Shown here: in pieces, positions 57,813 through 64,000 of the stretch
Layout of the letters: each line of letters begins with the position of its first letter
Position numbering within the stretch: position 1 is the first letter of the stretch
Origin: Pycnococcus provasolii
Taxonomy: Eukaryota > Chlorophyta > Pseudoscourfieldiophyceae > Pseudoscourfieldiales > Pycnococcaceae
Direction: 5' to 3'
Length of the DNA stretch: 64,000 bases
Assembly: GCA_938743325.2 (NCBI GenBank)
Contig: OW568865.1
Span: 62,001 to 126,000, forward strand
Translations under genes and position numbers: made by a program
Notes under the pieces: model-generated
Told to the model about the DNA's origin: nothing
What the model saw: the letters and a program-made list of their open reading frames with translations, nothing else
Database searches by the model: none

Positions 57813-58697
57813 ATGAGCGGCGTCGCGCGAACAACCACGCTCTGCGCGATCGCGAGTGCAACCACGACGACGAAAACCAGCGCGACGAAGACGCGACGCA
57901 CAAGAGCTGCAAAGAAAAAGACGAAGGACCTACGATCGGTCGTCACGCAATGGCGTACGGAAGGCGTGCCTCTGAAGAACTTGCCAATGGAGTACCTCGC
58001 GCGTCTCGAGGGCGTTGACTACGTGAAACGTTCGTCCGTGACGGCAGTAGGGAAAACGCTCAAGGAAGCTGACGAAACGAACGTGCAAAGTGAGCTTAGA
58101 GACCGTATGCTTGCAGACGCATTGCGAGAAGAGACGGGTGCTCGAGCTGACGATGAGGCGGCAAACGACTTGCTCGCTGTCGCGGCTGCTGTCGTCATGG
58201 TAGCAGATGGCTTGCTCGACGAGGGGCACAACGTCGTCACACCTCACAGCTGGCCCGCACCGACGTCGTTCGCTGGAAAACCGCGCACGGAGAACACGGC
58301 AGCAAAGGACATTTCGTCGTATGTCCACTCGCTCGTCCATCGGTCGGAGGGCATCAACGAGGGTGAGTTTGGAACAGGATTCAACAACAGTCGGTTTTGG
58401 ATTCGCAGTGCCGGCAACCAGCCAGTCTTCCCGCACGTTCTGGAATTCGCCCGCGATATCGCAGAGGCCGTGGACTCGGAACGCGCGAAGGAAGCGGTTG
58501 ACGCCATGGGAGAAGAGTGGTCTCCGCTTGCATTCGGGAAACTCTGTGAGCAGACGATCAAGTCTCATGGGAGAAAGCTGAAGCAGGCACGCGCATCTTC
58601 GGAGCCCCTTCTTACATTCTGCGAACGTGTGCAAGGTTATGAAATGGCTTGTATCGTCGAATACTGCGTTGAACAGGCAGGCGGATCGCTCAAGTAA
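57813..58697 (+). CDS. Conserved unknown protein, probably plastid-targeted
   Basis: A 294-residue protein from ATG 57813 (an upstream in-frame ATG at 57672 would add 47 residues). N-terminal 40 residues are Thr/Ala/Lys/Arg-rich (transit peptide). The last 140 residues contain a striking block DISSYVHSLVHRSEGINEGE followed by GTGFNNSRFWIRSAG and QPVFPHVLEFARDI, with invariant-looking His, Arg, Glu, Asn and Trp, so an enzyme-like domain is likely. I have a faint memory of similar blocks in bacterial and plant proteins but no function. Converges with COBW, 27 bp between stops. Confidence 0.6.
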   Translation: MSGVARTTTLCAIASATTTTKTSATKTRRTRAAKKKTKDLRSVVTQWRTEGVPLKNLPMEYLARLEGVDYVKRSSVTAVGKTLKEADETNVQSELRDRMLADALREETGARADDEAANDLLAVAAAVVMVADGLLDEGHNVVTPHSWPAPTSFAGKPRTENTAAKDISSYVHSLVHRSEGINEGEFGTGFNNSRFWIRSAGNQPVFPHVLEFARDIAEAVDSERAKEAVDAMGEEWSPLAFGKLCEQTIKSHGRKLKQARASSEPLLTFCERVQGYEMACIVEYCVEQAGGSLK

Positions 58698-58724
58698 AAG
58701 ATTGTGCAATTTTCAATTCTTGTT

Positions 58725-60149
58725 TTACAATTCTACACGATCCATCATCGACATGAGGACGTCCGCAGCCACTCGAGAGAGCGCGGCGCATGCGTCGACC
58801 CCCTCGGGTAGCGCATTTGGAATAAGAAGCATCCATTCGTCATCCACGGGGCAAAGGTAAACGCCGTCGGTGACACCGACGCGTTCCGCGAGCGCATCAT
58901 TCGCCGCCGCGACGACATCTGGCGGCAAATTCCCCAATGGACGTAGGTGACCTGATAGCCGCAGGCGCACACCATCGCCTGCGAGAGGCGCAACAACGAA
59001 GCGCGCGTCAGCGTCGAGGCGACAGTGAGCAAGTTGAACCGCCGTCGCCATGCCGTTCGCGTTGCCACCGTCGTCGACACACGCGTTGAGCTTTCCCACG
59101 AGCTCGTCGCACCTTAGCGCTGCACCTATGAACACAAGGCGTGTGGTACAGTCCTCCGTCGCTTCATGCTTTGCGAATCGAACACGCGCGCCCACAACCT
59201 GGATGCTCAATCGAATGCCGCTTTCGACTCGCACAAATCCTTTTGCTCGAAGCACCTCCATCCCTGATTCGCGAAGCAGCCATCGCAGCGTGTACAGGAA
59301 AAGCGCGAGATTCATGCAAGACTCTGATTGGAATGTGGTGGTAGCCAATCTGTCCTGCTGAAGGTGGTGCAACGCCATCATCGGCGTAGGCGTAAGCGTG
59401 GGTGCGGCGATAAATCCGTCGTCGTTGTCGTCGTCGTCGTCGTTGTTGTTGTTGTTGTTGTCTTGTGGTGACGAAGCAAACAGAGCAGCCAGCGGCACTC
59501 GTCCGTGATCGCAACGCAGTAAGCGCGCCTGAGGCGCATATTTCTCCGCGAGATTGCGCGTACGCCTCTGCTGTTCTTCCGTGGTGACGTCGCACTTGCT
59601 CATAAGCACGACGTCCGCGCGTGCGAGCTGGCTTTGAAAGGATACCGACTTGCAGACGGATTCGTCGTCCGCCGCACCTGCGTCAAGCATGGCAACGACA
59701 ACGTCGAGTTCCACAAGGCTTCGTACTGCAGGTGACGTCGCCAAGCTTGCGATGAGCGGCGCAGGGTCGCTCGCGCCTGACGTTTCGACGACGATGTATC
59801 GCGGTGTTGGACCGTCATCAGAGCTGACGACATCACGGATCGCCTTCTCAAACCCGCCTCTTTGCGTGCAGCACACGCATCCTGCGGTGATTTGTTGCAG
59901 ATCGCTGGAAGGTGCTCCAGAGTGTGCCGACGCCGCCGCTATGTTGACTGCGTCTACGTCCAGTTCGGACAGCTCGTTGACGATGATTGCGAGTCGCCGT
60001 TGTTCTGTCGACTTGAGCGGGGATGCTGCGTTGACAAGGTTTGTGATGAGCGTCGTCTTTCCCGCGCCGAGGTATCCTGTGAGCACCATGAGCGGCACGC
60101 GTGTATCCAAGAACGTGTCGTCGCGGTGCCGCCATGTTATGCGTGGCAT
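58725..60149 (-). CDS. COBW/ZNG1-type G3E GTPase metallochaperone
   Basis: A 474-residue P-loop GTPase. GYLGAGKTTLI (Walker A, about 23-30), VNELSELDVDA, GCVCC (about 90, the metal-binding CxCC of the COG0523/COBW class), VETSGASDPAP and SKCD (GTP specificity region). The C-terminal half has the CobW_C domain; an Asn/Asp-rich microsatellite insertion lies around residues 232-245. Family members move Zn or Co to client enzymes, e.g. methionine aminopeptidase or carbonic anhydrases. ATG 60149. Confidence 0.88.
   Translation of the reverse strand: MPRITWRHRDDTFLDTRVPLMVLTGYLGAGKTTLITNLVNAASPLKSTEQRRLAIIVNELSELDVDAVNIAAASAHSGAPSSDLQQITAGCVCCTQRGGFEKAIRDVVSSDDGPTPRYIVVETSGASDPAPLIASLATSPAVRSLVELDVVVAMLDAGAADDESVCKSVSFQSQLARADVVLMSKCDVTTEEQQRRTRNLAEKYAPQARLLRCDHGRVPLAALFASSPQDNNNNNNDDDDDNDDGFIAAPTLTPTPMMALHHLQQDRLATTTFQSESCMNLALFLYTLRWLLRESGMEVLRAKGFVRVESGIRLSIQVVGARVRFAKHEATEDCTTRLVFIGAALRCDELVGKLNACVDDGGNANGMATAVQLAHCRLDADARFVVAPLAGDGVRLRLSGHLRPLGNLPPDVVAAANDALAERVGVTDGVYLCPVDDEWMLLIPNALPEGVDACAALSRVAADVLMSMMDRVEL
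59418..59462. repeat. (GTC)n/(GTT)n microsatellite in COBW gene
   Basis: Encodes the Asn/Asp run of the COBW-like protein. Confidence 0.8.
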
Positions 60150-60674
60150 GTATCAGTAAGTGCTTTATTAAAAAAAGGGTAGGGACGGATCACGGACAGG
60201 AGGAGCGCAGCCAACCCCGAACGCCTTCTCTGAAAAAAGGACAGGAATTGTTTTTAGGGGTTGGCAGGACCTGGCTACTGGGCAGGTCAACTCCTCCCGA
60301 AGTTCGTTCTTTCCAGAGCGCCTCTCTTGCTTGCACTGCCCTTACATGGTCAGCAAGACGTCGGCGATGGACCACAGGAGACGAAAGTTCTACCTTTTTT
60401 AATTAGACTCGTCTTCTTCGTGCTTGTTTTTGTGCGGTGAAAGGTGGTGGTCAGTGGATAGCTCCATGGGGTCCCCTTTGCGTCCCTTTTCTGGCGTCCC
60501 TTTTTCCCCTCCTCCTTCGTCCACCCCTCCTTCCTTCTCCTCGTCCGTCCTCGTCCTGCCCCCTCTGCCCCTCCCCTCCTTCCCATCGCGAACGCCACGG
60601 CCCCTCCCCTTCCCCACCGCCCATCGAGCGGCGCAGCATCTCGAGTGCACGCTTTTTTTACAGATAACGCAAGT
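60150..60674. other. Divergent promoter region, COBW / CysA
   Basis: Divergent region. 60470-60620 is a strong pyrimidine tract in the CysA direction, ending in TTTTTTTACAG before the ATG at 60675; the latter resembles a splice acceptor, so a 5' UTR intron is possible. No gene seen. Confidence 0.55.
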
Positions 60675-61997
60675 ATGCAGAGAGCTCCCGCGTGCAAGGC
60701 GAATGCAAGGGGCGGCAAGTTCGCCCTTAAGGGGCCGCAACGAGCGCACTTAAGGCCTGCGGCGCTGCGTCACCCACAGTCAGCACGAGCGGCGCTTGTC
60801 GAGTCGCCGACGTCCACATCGGGCGACACGGGCATGAACGGGAACGGACACCTCGTCTCCATGGACCAGATGGGAGGCACGCAGGTATCTGTCAGCGGTT
60901 TAAGGCGCGAGTACAAGACCGAGAAAGGCATCTTCGTCGCCATCGACGACGTCAGCCTCGACATCACGCCGAACCAAATCACCGCGCTGCTCGGGCCGTC
61001 AGGAAGCGGAAAGACGACGTTCATGCGCCTCATCAGCGGACTCGACACCGTAACATCGGGAAACATTACGTTCGACGGCGTCGACGTCACAGACCTGCCC
61101 GTGCAGGAGCGAGAGTGCGGCTTTGTGTTCCAGAACTACGCGCTGTGGAACCACAAGACGGTGCTCGAGAACATCATGTTCGGCGTGGAGATTAAGCACA
61201 AGCGAGGCCTGCTGAAGGAGCTCGACGCGCGCAAACGCGCGGAGGAGCTGCTTGAGCTCGTTCAGCTTGACGGACTCGGCGACCGATACCCGCGCCAACT
61301 GAGCGGAGGACAGCGGCAGCGTGTCGCACTTGCGCGTTCTCTTGCGTACAAACCGAGGTTGCTTTTCCTCGACGAACCGTTCGGCGCGCTCGACGCCGTC
61401 GTGCGGAAGGACCTGCGTGCTTGGATGAAGGAACTCATGAGTACCATTGACATCACGTGCATTCTCGTCACGCACGACCAGGAGGAAGCGCGCGACCTGG
61501 CGGAAGAAATCATCGTGTTCAACAAGGGGCGGGTGGAGCAGATTGGAACGGCGGAGGAAATTGCGGAGTCACCTCAAACGCCGTTCGTGAAGAATTTTAC
61601 GTCAATGTCATCCGTGCTGGCCTCGAACAACATGCTCGTTCGCAACAGTTCGTTCCGAACAAGCAAGCCGAGCGTGCTCGTGGACCCCAAGGATGTGGAA
61701 GTGTATTCAGAGCGGCCGACGGATGGCCCGGCGCGCCGCGCGGTGCCCTGCACTGTGAAGCACCGCGTGAACCTTGGCTGGGAGGTGATTTACGAAGTGA
61801 TGCTCAAAGAGGGTGATTTGCTGGAAAAGCGATACCCTCGCGCCGAGGATCCCGACTTCGACGTCGGCGAGACGCTTCACGCGTACGCTCCGCCGCTCGC
61901 ATTCATGTCGTTCGTTTCTGAGGACCTAACAACGATCAGCAAGCCTCAGGCACTGCCAGCGGCGTCGGCGGCGAACCTGACGTTCGACGAAGACTAG
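60675..61997 (+). CDS. cysA: Chloroplast sulfate ABC transporter ATP-binding protein
   Basis: A 440-residue nuclear-encoded CysA homologue, the ATPase of the plastid envelope sulfate importer (with SulP permeases). About 70 residues of Ala/Arg/Gly-rich transit peptide, then the nucleotide-binding domain: LLGPSGSGKTTFMRLISGL (about 105), Q-loop FVFQNYALWNHKTV, signature LSGGQRQRVALARSL (about 208), Walker B LLFLDEPFGALD (about 232), VTHDQEEA H-loop. The C-terminal regulatory domain as in bacterial CysA is present. ATG 60675; a pyrimidine tract and a possible splice acceptor lie upstream. Confidence 0.92.
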   Translation: MQRAPACKANARGGKFALKGPQRAHLRPAALRHPQSARAALVESPTSTSGDTGMNGNGHLVSMDQMGGTQVSVSGLRREYKTEKGIFVAIDDVSLDITPNQITALLGPSGSGKTTFMRLISGLDTVTSGNITFDGVDVTDLPVQERECGFVFQNYALWNHKTVLENIMFGVEIKHKRGLLKELDARKRAEELLELVQLDGLGDRYPRQLSGGQRQRVALARSLAYKPRLLFLDEPFGALDAVVRKDLRAWMKELMSTIDITCILVTHDQEEARDLAEEIIVFNKGRVEQIGTAEEIAESPQTPFVKNFTSMSSVLASNNMLVRNSSFRTSKPSVLVDPKDVEVYSERPTDGPARRAVPCTVKHRVNLGWEVIYEVMLKEGDLLEKRYPRAEDPDFDVGETLHAYAPPLAFMSFVSEDLTTISKPQALPAASAANLTFDED

Positions 61998-62158
61998 GCC
62001 GGAGAGGAGAGAGAGACTCCTTTGAGCGCGTTTTTTAAAAAAATGAGTTAAGTTACATACATAAGTTACATAGTTGGAACCCGTAGTAAAACACAAAATT
62101 TGAGATTCGGGGGTTTGGTCGTATAAACCCGATCATCATCCTTGCGCCCAAACAACCT

Positions 62159-63136
62159 ATGGCGACGCCCACTGCGCTCTCGGTGTTGGCGGAGCACGCG
62201 CGCTGCTCGGTGGGCGCGGTGCTGTGCATACGCTTCAACCCGACGGGCCACTACCTTCTCACAGCCGGCAAGGACAGAAGCGTGCGTCTCTGGAACGCGT
62301 CGGCAGGCCGTGCCGACGCGGACGGCAACGCGTCTCTCGTGCACTCGTACACGGGCGCTCATGCACAGGAGGTTCGGTGCGTATGTGCCAATCCAGACAG
62401 CACACGGCTGGCATCCGCGGGCGCCGATCGCGGTGCTTTTGTGTGGGACGTGCGACGCGGGTGCGTGGTGCGGCGACTGAGAGGCCACGACGGCGGGCCC
62501 GTGAACGACGTGAGGTTCGCTGGCGAGGGTGGCGCCGTCGTCGTCACGGGCGGATACGACCAGACGTGCCGCGTGTGGGACTGCAGAAGCACCGATCCAA
62601 GGCCCGTACAGGTGCTCACAGGTTTTCGTGACGCCGTTACATGCGTCGCCGACGCATCGGGGCGCGACGCATGCGCCATCACCGCGGGATCCGCCGACGG
62701 CTCCGTGCGCCGGTACGATGTGCGCAACGGCGGTGTGACGGTCGATCGCTTCGCTGCGAGTGACGGAAATGCAGCCGCGGTCGCGGACATGGCGCTTGGT
62801 GTCGGTGGCGAAGTTTACCTGGCCTCTTGCCTTGACGGCGAAGCGAGGCTCGTGGACGCCGCGAGCGGCGAACACCTCACAACGTATCGTGGGCACGTAT
62901 GCCAAGGTGCCACGAAGCTTGAGTGCGCGCTGACACGCGCCGACGCGCATGCCGTGGTGGCTTCCGAGGATGGGCGCGTGCTTGTTTACGACCTCGTCGA
63001 CGCATCTGTCAAGCACATCGGCGGCAGAAAGGGCGACGTGTGCGTTTCTAGTCTGGACTACGCACAGGCGAACGGCGGCGCGGTGGCCGCAGCCCGTGCT
63101 GACGGGACGTTCGCCGTGTACGGCATGCCACGCTAA
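62159..63136 (+). CDS. WDR83/Morg1-like WD40 protein
   Basis: A 325-residue beta-propeller of WD40 repeats. Seen: GHYLLTAGKDRSVRLWNAS, a second repeat ending FVWDVRRGCVVRRLRGHDGG, a third ending CRVWDCRSTDPRPVQVLTG, a later RRYDVRNGG, LVDAASGEHLTTYRGHVCQG and VASEDGRVLVYDLVDASVKH. This order, including the unusual 'ARCWDCR...PVQ' and 'RRYDLR' repeats, is that of WDR83 (Morg1), which acts in ERK scaffolding and in the spliceosome. ATG 62159. Intronless. Confidence 0.85.
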   Translation: MATPTALSVLAEHARCSVGAVLCIRFNPTGHYLLTAGKDRSVRLWNASAGRADADGNASLVHSYTGAHAQEVRCVCANPDSTRLASAGADRGAFVWDVRRGCVVRRLRGHDGGPVNDVRFAGEGGAVVVTGGYDQTCRVWDCRSTDPRPVQVLTGFRDAVTCVADASGRDACAITAGSADGSVRRYDVRNGGVTVDRFAASDGNAAAVADMALGVGGEVYLASCLDGEARLVDAASGEHLTTYRGHVCQGATKLECALTRADAHAVVASEDGRVLVYDLVDASVKHIGGRKGDVCVSSLDYAQANGGAVAAARADGTFAVYGMPR

Positions 63137-63193
63137 AAGCGTGTGTACGATTATTTTATTTAGGTTATGTAAAAACCAACTGTACGATACACC

Positions 63194-63745
63194 TTACACC
63201 TCGCGCGGCTCGTACCGAACGCCAGCGTCGCGCACTTGCTGCGCAATTTCCTCTGGCAGAGCGCCCGTGACGGAGAGAGCGTATACGCCTGGCTTTTGGT
63301 GGCTGACGCGTACCCATTTGCCTGCCCACGTCTCCGTCGGCTTCGTGATGGCGAGGAGTCCCGAAAACGCCGTGGTCGTGCAGTCGTGCACTTGCGTGAG
63401 GTCGCCTTCGAGGTGTAGGAACGGGCAGTTCTCGCACCCCTGATCGTAGAACTGCTCGCTGCTTTTGATGAGGTAGCACCTCATGCATGCGCGCAGCTTC
63501 TGCTTACGGAATGTGTCCGGTATGTTCGCACTGGCTAAAGCGCGCGTCGCCTCCTCCTGTGTTGTTGCTCGCCGCCGTGTCGCGCCTCCAGGAGCCGGCG
63601 CAGCTCTTGGGGCTGCAGCGATCGCCCCCTGCTGCTGCTGTGCCGCTGGTACGTCGCCAGCAGGCGCGGCGGCTGCAGGTGTCGCGTCGTCCTCTGGCTG
63701 CTCGCCGGGCGGGGGTGAGCCGGGCGCCGCGTCGTCGTCGGCCAT
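63194..63745 (-). CDS. SPT4: Transcription elongation factor SPT4
   Basis: A 183-residue protein: N-terminal extension of about 75 residues, Ala/Pro/Gln-rich; then the SPT4 zinc domain with CMRC (about 84) and CENC, then FLHLEGDLTQVHDCTTTAFSG, WAGKWVRVSHQKPGVYALSV and ALPEEIAQQ. SPT4 is the small partner of SPT5 in RNA polymerase II elongation; the core matches the usual 110-120 residues, so the N-terminal extension is extra. ATG 63745 (GCCATGG). Telomere-like repeats lie 66-97 bp upstream. Confidence 0.93.
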   Translation of the reverse strand: MADDDAAPGSPPPGEQPEDDATPAAAAPAGDVPAAQQQQGAIAAAPRAAPAPGGATRRRATTQEEATRALASANIPDTFRKQKLRACMRCYLIKSSEQFYDQGCENCPFLHLEGDLTQVHDCTTTAFSGLLAITKPTETWAGKWVRVSHQKPGVYALSVTGALPEEIAQQVRDAGVRYEPREV

Positions 63746-63810
63746 GGCGGCTCTGCTCCCCGGGAGAATGAGTGCCCTCCAAGCAGACGAGGGTCTCCAC
63801 CACCTATCAG

Positions 63811-63842
63811 GGCTAGGGTTAGGGTCTAGGGTTAGGGTAACC
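63811..63842. promoter_or_regulatory. TAGGGTTAGGG telomere-like cluster
   Basis: Four to five copies of TAGGGT/TAGGGTC in 32 bp upstream of SPT4; densest such cluster in the window. Confidence 0.5.
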
Positions 63843-64000
63843 TTGAACGGGCCACAGTAGTTCGGGTTTTCGCCTCTCTCGCTTCTCGACAATTCCAGGT
63901 CACACATGTTCATGGACGCCCCTGCCGCGGCGATGTCCTCGCTGTCCGCCGCGGCGATACGTGCGCCGGCGATGACGCTCACGCGCAGGCTGGACGTGCA
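63843..64000 (-). CDS. Possible right-edge exon
   Basis: The minus frame is open from the window edge: LRVSVIAGARIAAADSEDIA and on to NPNYCGPFK followed by a GTTACC donor-like site. Reads like an internal exon of a gene lying mainly outside the window. Too little to name. Confidence 0.25.

Noticed and set aside
60652-60662. Splice acceptor before the CysA ATG
   Set aside because: TTTTTTTACAG fits an acceptor but no matching donor or upstream coding exon could be identified, so it is only noted.
1-64000. tRNA, rRNA and CRISPR array
   Set aside because: No T-loop GGTTCGAATC context in a clover-leaf setting, no rRNA-like conserved blocks, and no regularly spaced direct repeats were seen.
1-64000. 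Viral, LTR, Polinton or complete transposon sequence
   Set aside because: No reverse transcriptase, integrase, capsid or transposase motifs recognised; the zinc-finger-like fragment at 508 alone is not enough.

Overview
The window looks like nuclear DNA of a small green alga of prasinophyte grade; I cannot name the genus. Evidence: chloroplast-directed nuclear genes (magnesium chelatase subunit D, CSP41A, a CysA-type sulfate ABC ATPase), flagellar-type proteins (WW-kinesin, coiled-coil and EF-hand proteins), GC-rich genes that are mostly intronless and closely packed on both strands, a few short GT-AG introns, and TGTAA-type 3' end signals as known from Chlorophyta. No rRNA, tRNA, CRISPR array, virus-like element or complete transposon was recognised.

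Layout. 1-2.45 kb: left-edge partial gene, then a patchwork of gene fragments (zinc-finger-like piece, methionine synthase, xylulokinase, coiled coil) with a perfect 22-bp inverted repeat and telomere-like motifs. 2.5-14.4 kb: CSP41A, a J-domain protein, a coiled-coil protein, a possible axonemal protein, a small secreted canopy-like protein, an integral membrane protein, a RINT1-like tethering factor, and a cyclic-nucleotide-type protein kinase. 14.4-25 kb: low-complexity DNA with a possible membrane protein, a three-EF-hand membrane protein, a WW-WW-kinesin and PEX6. 25-29.5 kb: accessory stretch with a ribonucleotide reductase fragment, an HTH-like protein, a broken helicase-associated-domain gene, a mini metallothionein and a possible small membrane protein. 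29.5-43 kb: a secreted two-module protein, ChlD, a CUE/FYR/U-box protein, a GT77-like glycosyltransferase, eEFSec, an unknown protein and TMEM115. 43-64 kb: GATA/SANT factor, TMX-like thioredoxin, small plastid membrane protein, PEX11, SETD6-like methyltransferase, GOST/TMEM87-like receptor, OTU protease, ubiquitin-like protein, TrmB, NagZ-like hydrolase, conserved unknown, COBW/ZNG, CysA, WDR83, SPT4, then the right edge.

Shared themes: plastid function (ChlD, CSP41A, CysA), peroxisomes (PEX6, PEX11), endomembranes (RINT1-like, TMEM115, GOST, TMX) and flagella. Noncoding DNA carries recurring promoter-like elements: the palindrome GGGATCCC, CCCTAAC telo-box-like motifs, polypyrimidine leaders, and a 60-bp module shared upstream of the kinase and the kinesin. 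The most unusual points are domain combinations (WW-WW-kinesin; CUE/FYR/U-box), a two-CNB kinase whose phosphate-binding cassettes lack arginine at the usual place, a NagZ-type enzyme in an alga, and several decaying gene fragments.
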